DNA of 12,732 bases from DATBDM01 sp034664425 (GCA_034664425.1 JAXDHR010000052.1:1-12732), one strand, 5' to 3'; positions 6,676-12,732 are shown, counted from the stretch's first letter. The notes: a model not told the origin generated them from the letters alone. Made by a program: numbers and translations.

Positions 6676-7416
6676 TCAGGCGGGTCCCGCCGCGCGGGCT
6701 CGCTCGACCCCGTCGGCCGCGCCGCCGCGCCAGGGCTCGCCGTGCCCGGTGAGCACCGTGGTGGCACCGGTCGCCGCGATCGCGTCGAGGGTGGCCATGT
6801 CGCGCGCGCTGTCGGCGGTCGCCGCACCCGCGACGATGCACGGCCCCCGCCGGGCGGTGTAGGGATCGAGCATGACGAAGGCGTCGCCGGCGATCACCAC
6901 GTCGCGGTCGGGGAGGTGCAGCGCGCAGTGGCCGAGCGTGTGGCCGGGCGTGAACAGCACCCGTGGGCTGCCGGGGACCGGCAGCGTGCCGCCCTCGTAG
7001 CGCTGGACCTCGCGGATCGGCGGCGCGAACCACGCGCGATTGCGCGTCAGCGACGCGACGATCGGAAGCGCACGGAACTGCGTGGCGAAGTAGCGCAACC
7101 GCGCGCGTTCGTGGTCATAGCGCCACGGGTGCCGCGTGAGCGGCACGTCGTTCTCGTGGACCAGCACGGGCACCCCGAGCTCGCGGCGCGCGCGCTCGGC
7201 GAACCCGACGTGGTCGAAGTGCGCGTGCGTGAGGACCACCGCCTCGACGTCGTCGGGGCGCCGACCGAGCCGCGTCAGCGCGTTGTGGAGCGACTCCCAG
7301 GAGGTCGGCACGCCCGTGTCGACGATCGTCAGCCGCCCGCCGTCTTCGATCAGGTACCAGTTCGTGTACGCGTCCTCGATCCGGTGGATCCCGGGCGCGA
7401 CGTCCGTCGTCAGCAT
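6676..7416 (-). CDS. MBL-fold metallo-hydrolase
   Basis: 246-residue metallo-beta-lactamase-fold hydrolase, glyoxalase II-like in general architecture. Zinc-site motifs are complete: THAHFDHVG with HxHxDH at 64-69, TPGHTLGH with His159, AGDAF with bridging Asp178, and TGHGEPW with His225. An early IVDTG strand (31-35) is typical of the fold. There is no signal peptide, so it is probably cytosolic. An insert at about 95-145 (RHPWRYDHERARLRYFATQF onward) forms a helical lid, which usually sets substrate specificity; the substrate cannot be named. The ATG at 7416 has no strong ribosome-binding site. Its TGA directly faces the TGA of the gene to its left, creating the palindrome TGATCA with no spacer. 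It is divergent from the 129-residue protein gene. Confidence 0.92.
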   Translation of the reverse strand: MLTTDVAPGIHRIEDAYTNWYLIEDGGRLTIVDTGVPTSWESLHNALTRLGRRPDDVEAVVLTHAHFDHVGFAERARRELGVPVLVHENDVPLTRHPWRYDHERARLRYFATQFRALPIVASLTRNRAWFAPPIREVQRYEGGTLPVPGSPRVLFTPGHTLGHCALHLPDRDVVIAGDAFVMLDPYTARRGPCIVAGAATADSARDMATLDAIAATGATTVLTGHGEPWRGGAADGVERARAAGPA

Positions 7417-7450
7417 TCGCGGGGGCTACCCCGTGCGGCGTCCGGCGCGT

Positions 7451-7563
7451 CGCCTAGGGTTCGGCGGGAGACCATCCCAGGAAAAGAGTGCCCCGGCGGC
7501 GCTGCAACGCCCCGGGGCCGGCACCGAAGGAAGGGCCCTTCGGCACGACGCGGACGATAGGCG
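7451..7563 (+). ncRNA. possible structured 5' leader (multi-hairpin), class not recognised
   Basis: Within the 207-nt divergent gap, CGCCTA (7451-7456) can pair with TAGGCG (7558-7563) and enclose three hairpins. These are GGGA/TCCC (7466-7469 with 7475-7478), a strong stem GCCCCGG+GGCG with CGCC+CCGGGGC (7490-7501 with 7508-7518, one bulged base), and CCGAAGG/CCTTCGG (7524-7530 with 7537-7543, loop of six). There is no T-run, so it is not an intrinsic terminator. Strand is assigned from the gene downstream; the complement can fold too and would lead the MBL gene. In DNA this GC-rich, some pairing is expected by chance. Confidence 0.35.
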
Positions 7564-7591
7564 TTCCCGGCCGAACCCGCGATCCGACGAT

Positions 7592-7619
7592 CCCTCCGCA
7601 GTGCCACGACGCAGGAGGG
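7592..7619 (+). promoter_or_regulatory. hairpin that could hide the Shine-Dalgarno sequence of the next gene
   Basis: CCCTCC (7592-7597) is perfectly complementary to GGAGGG (7614-7619), which overlaps the AGGAGG ribosome-binding site (7613-7618) of the gene starting at 7624. A 16-nt loop separates them. This would allow translational control, possibly linked to the hairpins just upstream. Confidence 0.45.
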
Positions 7620-7623
7620 CATG

Positions 7624-8013
7624 ATGGCCGAGCTGACGATCCGGATCCCCGCCGCCCAGGTGGCCGCGGTACGCGCGAGTCTGCTGCACGTCCGCGCGGG
7701 CATTGCGGACGCGATCGCTGCCGCCGGTGCCGGCGGCGAGGGCGTGTGCGGGCACCTCGTCGAGCTGCGCGACGCCGAGGAGGCGCTTGCGCAGCTCGCG
7801 GGCGACGCGCTCCAGCCCGTGGCGCTCACCGCGCATCCGGAGCTGCTCAGCGACGTGCTGCACGGCGCGCTCGCCGACGCCATCGAGGGCTTCGAGCGGG
7901 CGTGTGCGGCCGACTGGCGTGGAATCGACGGTGAGCCGGAGCCGGGCGAGTCGCTGCAGCGCCTGCTCGCGCTCTTCACCCTGTTCGAGGACGCGCAGGG
8001 TCGTGGGCGCTGA
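7624..8013 (+). CDS. hypothetical protein, 129 residues, helical
   Basis: I do not recognise this family with confidence. The protein begins MAELTIRIPAAQVAAVRASL and appears to be nearly all alpha-helical and acidic, with regularly spaced Leu/Ala, for example around LVELRDAEEALAQLAGDALQ, DVLHGALADAIEGFERA, and RLLALFTLFEDA near the end. It has no signal peptide, membrane span or catalytic motif; the two Cys-His/Ala-Cys spots (VCGHL, RACAADW) do not form a clear metal site. I chose the second of two adjacent ATGs (7624), which lies 5 nt after AGGAGG; the ATG at 7621 would be 2 nt away. GC-rich third positions support coding. The 3' end overlaps the convergent winged-helix gene by 38 nt. The upstream leader is unusually rich in hairpins. 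Confidence 0.7.
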   Translation: MAELTIRIPAAQVAAVRASLLHVRAGIADAIAAAGAGGEGVCGHLVELRDAEEALAQLAGDALQPVALTAHPELLSDVLHGALADAIEGFERACAADWRGIDGEPEPGESLQRLLALFTLFEDAQGRGR

Positions 8014-8233
8014 GCCGCGCCGCGAGCGCCTCGAGCCGCGGGCCCGGCACGTAGCGGCGGGTGCGGCCGTCGAGCGCGGCCAGCATCCCGACGGCCACGA
8101 GCCGGGCGAGCAGCCGCCGCGCCGTGCGGGGGTCGACGCGCAGGTCGGCAGCCAGGACGGACGCGGTCAGCGGTCCGGCTGCCGCGAGCTCGAGCGCACG
8201 GGCGGTGCGCCCGGCGTAGTAGGTGCGGCTCAC
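7976..8233 (-). CDS. small winged-helix DNA-binding protein (IclR N-domain-like)
   Basis: 85-residue stand-alone helix-turn-helix protein. The segment RTARALELAAAGPLTASVLAADLRVDPRTARRLLARLVAVGMLAALDGRTRRYVPG (about 9-64) reads as helix 1, the HTH pair with recognition helix PRTARRLLARLV, and a wing ending in RRYVPG. That is the layout of IclR-type N-terminal domains, but the IclR effector domain (~170 residues) is absent. It may be a genuine small regulator; similar single-domain proteins are common in Actinobacteria. The start is GTG at 8233; no ribosome-binding site is evident. It overlaps the end of the convergent 129-residue gene by 38 nt and is divergent from the MarR gene, so it might control either. 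Confidence 0.8.
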   Translation of the reverse strand: MSRTYYAGRTARALELAAAGPLTASVLAADLRVDPRTARRLLARLVAVGMLAALDGRTRRYVPGPRLEALAARLSAHDPARPRTG

Positions 8234-8325
8234 GGGAGGGGTAGGCCCGCGGGCGCGCGGTCTCGCCCTCCCGGCGGCTACGCTTCAGCCAACTCCCCAA
8301 AGCGATCGACGCTGCTCACCATCCC
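8234..8325. promoter_or_regulatory. divergent regulatory gap with inverted repeat
   Basis: The gap between the small winged-helix gene (-) and the MarR gene (+) holds the inverted repeat GGGAGGG (8234-8240) / CCCTCCC (8266-8272), with a 25-nt spacer containing the palindrome CCCGCGGG, and a TACGCT -10-like hexamer (8279-8284) facing the MarR gene. It could be an operator for either regulator, but the arms are wide apart for a simple HTH dimer site. Confidence 0.3.
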
Positions 8326-8832
8326 ATGCCCCCGCGCACTCCGCCAATGATCCGGCTCTCACTGCTGCGCCACGGGCTTGCCGCAGCCGAGCACCGCGTG
8401 CTGCTCGGTCGGCTGCTGGGACTCAGCGAGAGCGACGTGCTGGCGCTCCAGTACCTCGCGCGCGAGGGGCGCATGACGCCGTCCGCGCTGGGGACGCGCC
8501 TGCACCTCACCTCCGGCGGGACGACTGCATTGCTGCAGCGGCTGGAGCGCGGCGGCCACCTCGAGCGCCATCCGCATCCGAGCGACCGCCGCAGCGTGCT
8601 CGTCGGCCTCTCGCCGGGCATCGAGGACCGCGCCGCGGCGCTGCTCGCGCCCTACGTGGCGGAGATCGACCGGCTGGCCGGCGCCCTGACGCCGCAGGAG
8701 CGCGCGACCGTCGAGAGATTCCTCGCCGGCGTCGCCGGCGCGGGCCGCCGCCACGCCGACGCGCTCCAGGCGGCGACGACCGAGGAACGCCGGCGGGGGG
8801 ACATGTTCGCGGCGCCGGCCCTGTGGGCCTGA
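8326..8832 (+). CDS. MarR-family transcriptional regulator
   Basis: 168-residue winged-helix regulator. In order: N-terminal dimerisation helix; LLGLSESDVLALQYLAREGRM (30-50), the usual 'l..s..q..vL..L' core; TPSALGTRLHLTSGGTTALLQRLERGGHLER (51-81) containing the recognition helix; the wing HPSDRRSVLVGLS (84-96), which carries the family signature DRR; and C-terminal dimerisation helices (99-150). MarR proteins usually repress neighbouring efflux or catabolic genes and are released by small aromatic ligands. Here the closest candidate targets are itself and the divergent small winged-helix gene. The start may be ATG 8326 or ATG 8347; neither has a clear ribosome-binding site. Its stop is one base from the stop of the convergent ArsR gene. 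Confidence 0.92.
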   Translation: MPPRTPPMIRLSLLRHGLAAAEHRVLLGRLLGLSESDVLALQYLAREGRMTPSALGTRLHLTSGGTTALLQRLERGGHLERHPHPSDRRSVLVGLSPGIEDRAAALLAPYVAEIDRLAGALTPQERATVERFLAGVAGAGRRHADALQAATTEERRRGDMFAAPALWA

Positions 8833-8833
8833 G

Positions 8834-9391
8834 TCACGCGCCGCGCGCGAAGTGCAGCAGCCCGAGCAGCGACGGTCGCGCATGGCCGTCGCCGCGGGCG
8901 GTGCTGCGCTCCTGGATCGCCTCGGTCTCGCGCATCGTTGCCGTCAGCAGGTCCGACAGCTCGTCCCACCCTTCGCTGTCGAGCTGGAGCGGCATGCGGT
9001 CGACGTGGGCGTTCGCGAGATCGAAGCCCCCGGCGAGCGCCGCCTCGCCCATCTCCTGCATGAGATCGCCGACCGTCTGGCTGGCGAGCTGGCGCCGCAT
9101 GGCGATGGGCAGCCGGGCCCACTGCGCGTCGTCCAGCAGGACATCGAGCGCGGAACGGTAGTAGTGCTCCACGGCACCTCGGCGCGGCTCGGTGCGCACG
9201 AGCTCGATGCAGTTCAGGTCACGCAGGATGTGCACGTGGTAGCTGACGGTGCTCAGCGGCGCCGCGAGCTCCTTGGCGACCTCGTTCGGGCTGGCTTCGC
9301 CGCGAGTCATGAACTGCTCGAGCACCTGCCTGCGCAGCGGGTGGCCGAGCGCCTTGGCCAGCCGATGGTCGAGCAGTCGCGGCGCCGTCAT
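8834..9391 (-). CDS. ArsR-type winged-helix transcriptional regulator
   Basis: 185-residue HTH protein. DHRLAKALGHPLRRQVLEQF (8-27) is the ArsR-type first helix block, followed by GEASPNEVAKELAAPLSTVSYHVHIL (31-56) with the recognition helix, and a wing ending RRGAVEHYYR (70-79). The C-terminal ~100 residues are helical and of unknown role. The metal-binding ELCVC motif of classical ArsR/SmtB sensors is absent and only one cysteine is seen, so a metal-sensing role is unlikely. I chose ATG 9391, where similarity starts; GTG 9430 would overlap the ThiF stop and add 13 residues. It follows the ThiF gene by 31 nt (or overlaps by 8) on the same strand, so it may be the last gene of that operon and its regulator. 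It converges with the MarR gene. Confidence 0.88.
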   Translation of the reverse strand: MTAPRLLDHRLAKALGHPLRRQVLEQFMTRGEASPNEVAKELAAPLSTVSYHVHILRDLNCIELVRTEPRRGAVEHYYRSALDVLLDDAQWARLPIAMRRQLASQTVGDLMQEMGEAALAGGFDLANAHVDRMPLQLDSEGWDELSDLLTATMRETEAIQERSTARGDGHARPSLLGLLHFARGA

Positions 9392-9422
9392 CGCGCCCGC
9401 GACCGTACCACCCTCCGTCCGG

Positions 9423-10550
9423 TCACCCACAGACGGTGCAGCCCGGCCGGCGGGAGATCGGCTCCCAGCGTGTCTCGAGCGTCCGCATGTCGACCAGCAG
9501 CGCGCGATCCTGCGTGCCGACCGGGCCTGTGCCGGTGAGGAGATGCAGGGTCTCGAGCGCCAGCGTGCACCCGAGGAGCCCCGACGCCGGGCCGAGCGTG
9601 ATGGCGGTGGTCCCGTGCCGGCGACGGTACGCCGAGATCTCGTCGTAGAGCGGGAACGACTCGCCGAGGGTCGCCTCGTGGCAGGCGAAGCACGCGCCGG
9701 CGCCCGGGACGTACGTCGGTCCGATCCGCAGCAGCGGTGGTTGCTGGCCTGCGCTGAGGAACGGCACGCCGCGCTCGACGCAGGCCTGATTGATCCAGCG
9801 ACCGAGCTCGTAGGGCGGCCAGTCCGCGGCGAGGATCACCAGATCGGCGTCGGACACGAGCGCCGCGGCGTCGGCCGCCGAGCCGACGCGGCGCCGGCTC
9901 GTCCGCACGGCGATGCCAGCGTCGAAGCGCGCCAGCCATGCCGCCGCCAGCTCGACCTTCGGCAACCCGACATCGTCCTCGCCGAAAAGGATCTGGCGGT
10001 TGAGGTTGCTGCGTTCCACGACGTCGTCGTCGGCCAGGGTGAACGCGCCCACGCCGAGTGAGGCCGTGGCGGCGAGCGCCCAGGTACCGAGGCCGCCGCA
10101 GCCGATGACGCAGACGCGCGCGCCGCGCAGGCGGGCCATCGCGGTCGCCGGATCGGTGTAGCCGGCGAGGTAGGGCAGCTGCCGGTCGAACCGCTCGGCG
10201 TCCTGGACCGGCGCCGGCGTCGCAGGACCTTCGACGACGACTCCGGCGGCGAGGAGGCCGCGAAGGCGCTCCGCCTCCGGCTCATCCGCGGCGACGCTCC
10301 CGCCGGCCACCAGGCGATCGAGGAGCGCGCGGTCCTCGGGGGCGGGGCGGCGGACGGCGACGTCGGCGCCCCACCCCGGGCGCATGAGGTAGACGTCGCC
10401 CGAGGCGGCGACGAACGGCTCGACCCACGGGTGAAGGCTGAGCAGCGCGCCCCCGGCCGGCGGCGCGCTGCGGGTGCGCAGATGCCCTGCCAGGTCAGCG
10501 ACTCGGGGGCCAGCTGCTCCTCCAGGATCTCGACGATCATGCCTCTTCAC
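9423..10550 (-). CDS. ThiF/E1-like adenylyltransferase with RRE/PqqD-like N-terminus (5' frame uncertain)
   Basis: Predicted ATP-dependent adenylyltransferase of the ThiF/MoeB/E1 family, about 375 residues from GTG 10550. Residues ~38-108 (LHPWVEPFVAASGDVYLMRP ... LRGLLAAGVVVEG) look like the winged-helix, leader-recognising RRE/PqqD-like domain found in RiPP E1-like enzymes. The E1 domain follows: ERFDRQLPYL (119-128), ATP-loop GCGGLG (150-155), TLADDDVVERSNLNRQ (171-186), GLPK with Lys198, AADWPPYELGRW (241-252), and two Zn-type CxxC pairs (C287/C290, C371/C374). Members activate a C-terminal or side-chain carboxylate as acyl-AMP. The N-terminus is uncertain: GTG 10550 keeps frame and overlaps the methyltransferase stop (GTGA), whereas ATG 10540 has a far better Shine-Dalgarno and codon usage but is out of frame. 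It lies downstream of the methyltransferase and upstream of the ArsR gene. No precursor-peptide gene was recognised. Confidence 0.82.
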   Translation of the reverse strand: MKRHDRRDPGGAAGPRVADLAGHLRTRSAPPAGGALLSLHPWVEPFVAASGDVYLMRPGWGADVAVRRPAPEDRALLDRLVAGGSVAADEPEAERLRGLLAAGVVVEGPATPAPVQDAERFDRQLPYLAGYTDPATAMARLRGARVCVIGCGGLGTWALAATASLGVGAFTLADDDVVERSNLNRQILFGEDDVGLPKVELAAAWLARFDAGIAVRTSRRRVGSAADAAALVSDADLVILAADWPPYELGRWINQACVERGVPFLSAGQQPPLLRIGPTYVPGAGACFACHEATLGESFPLYDEISAYRRRHGTTAITLGPASGLLGCTLALETLHLLTGTGPVGTQDRALLVDMRTLETRWEPISRRPGCTVCG

Positions 10551-10554
10551 CTCC
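10547..10554 (-). promoter_or_regulatory. perfect 8-nt Shine-Dalgarno sequence upstream of ATG 10540
   Basis: On the minus strand, GGAGGTGA is fully complementary to the usual anti-SD core of 16S rRNA and lies 6 nt before ATG 10540. Its last three bases are the TGA stop of the methyltransferase gene. It points to translation from 10540, in a frame different from the conserved ThiF frame. Confidence 0.75.
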
Positions 10555-11362
10555 CTTCTCCCTGTGGTGGTGCGGTCAAGCGTGCGACGTGGACCGCCTT
10601 GGTGTGGTGCTCCTCGTCGAGGACGTCGTCGTGGGTGCCGCCGACATGGATGCCGCTGCAGCGCGACCAGCCGAAGCCGGCGTCGTGCAGGGCGCGCTCG
10701 ACAACCTGGCGCGGGTGATGGCGCTGACGGTGGACGCTGAGCCCGTGCGACCAGCGCGAGGGCGATCCGCTCGGCGCGAACACGTGCAGCTCCGCCGTGC
10801 ACGCGTCGCCGGGGGCGAACGCCGGGTCGGCCCGGCCGTCCCAGACGAGCAGCCGGTCGCCGTCGCGTACGAGCCTCGGCTCGGCGAAGAACGAGCGGTA
10901 GGCGACGAGCGTGTTCGCGTCGAAGAGGACGACGCCGTCGGGCGCGAGGTTGCGCGCGACGCCGCGCAGGGTGTCCGTGAGCTCCGCGGCCGAGTCGAGG
11001 TAGTTGACCGCGTCGTCGAGCAGGCAGACGAGATCGAACGAGCCGAGGACCGGCAACGCGCGCATGTCGGCCTCGGCCAACCGCGCGCCAGGCCGCCGGA
11101 CGCGCGCGTGCTCGAGCATCCGCGGGGAGATGTCGCAGGCGGTGACCGTGTAGCCTCGGGCGAGGAACGGCTCGTAGCTCTTCCCGGTTCCGCAGGCGAC
11201 GTCGAGCAGGCGGCGCCCGCGCAGCCCGGCATCGAGCGCGAGCCGCTCGAGCATGGCCGTGAACTCGGGGTAGCGATGGTCCGCCGTAAAGGCGTCGTAC
11301 GAGCCGGCCATCACCTCATAGGCGCGGCGCGCATGGTCGCTCGGCGGCGCTCCCGCCGTCAT
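10547..11362 (-). CDS. class I SAM-dependent methyltransferase
   Basis: 271-residue soluble methyltransferase. The N-terminal cap YEVMAGSYDAFTADHRYPEF (15-34) is typical of the UbiE/Methyltransf_25 group. Rossmann motifs: RLLDVACGTGKSYEPFL (51-67), TACDISPRML (74-83) with Asp77 binding the ribose, EADMRALP (97-104), and FDLVCLLDDAVNYL (109-122); LFDANTLVAYRSFFA (146-160) forms strand 5 and the active-site loop. The C-terminal half (165-265) is a beta-rich insertion that probably contacts the substrate. The ATG at 11362 overlaps the TGA of the upstream ThDP-enzyme gene (ATGA), and its own 3' end encodes the ribosome-binding site used by the next gene, so expression of the three genes should be coupled. 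The substrate is unknown; a peptide, a cyclitol or another small molecule could all fit this context. Confidence 0.92.
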   Translation of the reverse strand: MTAGAPPSDHARRAYEVMAGSYDAFTADHRYPEFTAMLERLALDAGLRGRRLLDVACGTGKSYEPFLARGYTVTACDISPRMLEHARVRRPGARLAEADMRALPVLGSFDLVCLLDDAVNYLDSAAELTDTLRGVARNLAPDGVVLFDANTLVAYRSFFAEPRLVRDGDRLLVWDGRADPAFAPGDACTAELHVFAPSGSPSRWSHGLSVHRQRHHPRQVVERALHDAGFGWSRCSGIHVGGTHDDVLDEEHHTKAVHVARLTAPPQGEGR

Positions 11363-12732
11363 CCGAACCACCGCTGCCGCCCGCGCTCGCGATGGGCCGC
11401 CGCGAGTGCCGCGGTCTCGGGCGGCTCGGACACCGCGGCGACGCCGAGGTCCCACCACACGCCCGAGTCGAGCAGCGCCCGTCCCGGCTCGACGTGGCAG
11501 ACGACGACGGTGGGGCCGTCGTGCTCGCGTGCCCGCTCGAGCGCCGCGCCGAGCCCGTCGAGGTCGTGCGCCTCGTAGGCGGCACAGCCGAGGCTGCGCG
11601 CGAGCCCGGCATGGTCGACGGCGAGGATGGGGCCGGTCAGGCCATCGCCGCCGGAGCGCCGGCGGAACTCGTTGCCGAATGACCGGCCGACGTGGCTGCG
11701 TTGAAGCCCGTGGATGCTCTGGTAGCCGCCGTTGACGAGGACCGCGACGAGGACGCGGAGCCCTTCCTGGGCCGCGGTCGCCAGCTCGCTCGGCGCCATC
11801 AGCAGCGTCCCGTCGCCGATCACGGCGAGGACCTCGCCCGCTTCGGGTTGCGCGAGGCGGATGCCCAGCGCCGCCGGGAGCTCGTGACCCATGCACGAGA
11901 ACCCGAACTCGATGTGGGCCGCGCCACCCTCGGGGACCTCCCAGAGCTTGAGCAGGTCGCCCGGCGGCGATCCGGCGGCAGCGACGACCCAATCGCCGGC
12001 GCGTGCGCGCGCGTTGAGCGCGCGCAGCACCTGCCCCTGCGTCAGGCCCTCGCCCGCGCGGGGCGCGAGATCGGCGGCGAGCGCGGCATCCCAGCGCTTG
12101 CGGGCGGCGCGCACCGCGGTCGCGCCCGCGGGGGCCGCGTGCCAGCCGGAGAGCTCGTTCGCGAGCGCCTCGAGGCCCGCGCGGGCATCGGCGACGAGCG
12201 AGAGCCCGCCGAGGACCGCGGCGTCCGCGGCGGCGACGTTGAGCGATGCGAAGCGCACGCCGGGGTGCTCGAACAGCGACCGCGAGCCGGTCGTGAAGTC
12301 GGTCAGCCGCGTGCCGGCGCAGAGGACCAGGTCCGCCGCGGCGGCGACCTCATTGGCGGCTGCGGTCCCGTTGACGCCGATGCCGCCGAGCGCCAGCTCC
12401 CCGTGGAAGGTGCCCTTGCCCGCGGAGGTCTCGGCGACCGGGATGCCGAGCCCGTCGGCGAACGCACGCAGCGCCTCCTCGGCAGCGCCATGACGGACAC
12501 CGCCGCCCGCGATCACCAGCGGGCGCTGCGAGCGGCGCAGGGCGGCGGCGACCGACTCCAGCTCGCGGCGATCCGGCGCGCGCCGCGCGACGTGCCACAG
12601 CCGCGGGGCGAGGAACGCCTCCGGGAAGTCGTAGGCCTCGCCCTGCACGTCCTGGGCCAGCGAGATGCAGACGGCGCCGGTCTCGGCCGGATCGAGCAGC
12701 ACGCGCATCGCCTCCGGCAGCGCGTCGAGCAG
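11359..12732 (-). CDS. iolD: 3D-(3,5/4)-trihydroxycyclohexane-1,2-dione hydrolase-like ThDP enzyme (5' end outside window)
   Basis: Thiamine-diphosphate enzyme matching IolD, which opens the ring of trihydroxycyclohexane-1,2-dione to 5-deoxyglucuronate in myo-inositol catabolism. The frame runs past the right edge; 457 residues are visible and roughly the first 170-190 of a normal ~620-650 are missing, including the N-terminal Pyr domain with the catalytic Glu. Seen: AVCISLAQDVQGEAYDFPE at the start of the central domain, RPLVIAGGGV, AETSAGKG, LGGIGVNGTAAAN and GTRLTDFTTGS, all IolD-typical. The ThDP/Mg motif is GDG followed 28 residues later by NGG (GDG ~306-308, Asn ~334). VGRSFGNEFR and the C-terminal WWDLGVAAVSE also fit IolD. 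It is co-oriented and overlapping with the methyltransferase gene. No other iol gene is in the window, so the substrate may have diverged. Confidence 0.9.
   Translation of the reverse strand: MLDALPEAMRVLLDPAETGAVCISLAQDVQGEAYDFPEAFLAPRLWHVARRAPDRRELESVAAALRRSQRPLVIAGGGVRHGAAEEALRAFADGLGIPVAETSAGKGTFHGELALGGIGVNGTAAANEVAAAADLVLCAGTRLTDFTTGSRSLFEHPGVRFASLNVAAADAAVLGGLSLVADARAGLEALANELSGWHAAPAGATAVRAARKRWDAALAADLAPRAGEGLTQGQVLRALNARARAGDWVVAAAGSPPGDLLKLWEVPEGGAAHIEFGFSCMGHELPAALGIRLAQPEAGEVLAVIGDGTLLMAPSELATAAQEGLRVLVAVLVNGGYQSIHGLQRSHVGRSFGNEFRRRSGGDGLTGPILAVDHAGLARSLGCAAYEAHDLDGLGAALERAREHDGPTVVVCHVEPGRALLDSGVWWDLGVAAVSEPPETAALAAAHRERGRQRWFG

Noticed and set aside
7466..7543. Resemblance to a glycine riboswitch (GGGAGA then CACCGAAGGA) and, at 7453-7462, to the CTAGGGTTC start of guanidine-I riboswitches
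   Set aside because: The glycine class needs a closing CTCTCAGG-type strand and a GCAA core, neither of which is present; the guanidine class needs the conserved ACGG and GCCCGGGAG parts, also absent. Kept only as an unclassified structured leader.
7524..7543. CCGAAGG/CCTTCGG hairpin as a Rho-independent terminator
   Set aside because: No T-rich tract follows on either strand and no gene ends just before it; it lies in a divergent gap.
9836..10540. A 234-codon frame starting at the well-supplied ATG 10540 taken as a separate gene
   Set aside because: Only the first ~21 codons have normal codon usage; the rest is Arg/Ser-rich out-of-frame translation of the ThiF gene. Treated as a frame conflict instead.

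Overview
The window is very GC-rich bacterial chromosome with almost exclusively G/C third codon positions. It carries actinobacterial-looking families: a DivIVA-domain coiled-coil protein, an Hsp15-like S4 protein with a GRPTKRDRR tail, a MGG-motif small protein, and compact ArsR/MarR/winged-helix regulators. My best guess is an Actinomycetota member, probably Thermoleophilia/Solirubrobacterales. The order-level guess is inference from family resemblance, not from a marker gene. I see no rRNA, tRNA, CRISPR array, transposase, IS end or attachment site. The longest gene-free stretch is about 207 bases (7417-7623).

Layout. 1-1382 (+): C-terminal part of a family 5 (DppA/OppA-type) solute-binding protein. 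1375-2112 (-): METTL-like SAM methyltransferase. 2156-2860 (+): DivIVA-domain coiled-coil protein. 2924-4441 (+): PAS-like/GGDEF/HD-GYP cyclic-di-GMP protein. 4475-5887 (-): a tight three-gene unit of S4 RNA-binding protein, 50-residue MGG-motif protein and tryptophan 2,3-dioxygenase. 5977-6675 (+): metallophosphoesterase-fold protein that has lost most metal ligands. 6676-7416 (-): MBL-fold hydrolase. 7624-8013 (+): uncharacterised 129-residue protein behind a hairpin-rich leader. 7976-8233 (-): 85-residue winged-helix protein. 8326-8832 (+): MarR regulator. 8834-12732 (-): an apparent operon read from the right edge leftwards: IolD-type ThDP enzyme (5' end outside the window), SAM methyltransferase, ThiF/E1-like adenylyltransferase with an RRE/PqqD-like N-terminus, and an ArsR-type regulator.

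How the genes work together. The left and middle parts look like a housekeeping and signalling patchwork in which nearly every convergent pair of genes overlaps or abuts at its stop codons. The right-hand operon is the most unusual part. An inositol-catabolism-type enzyme is joined by a 4-nt ATGA overlap to a methyltransferase. The methyltransferase's last codons encode a perfect Shine-Dalgarno sequence for a ThiF protein of the kind seen in peptide (RiPP) modification. That ThiF gene also shows a frame conflict at its 5' end: the best ribosome-binding site and the best codon usage point to one frame for about 21 codons, and the conserved protein lies in another. The second candidate for something new is the leader of the 129-residue protein, which can fold into several nested hairpins plus one that hides its own ribosome-binding site.
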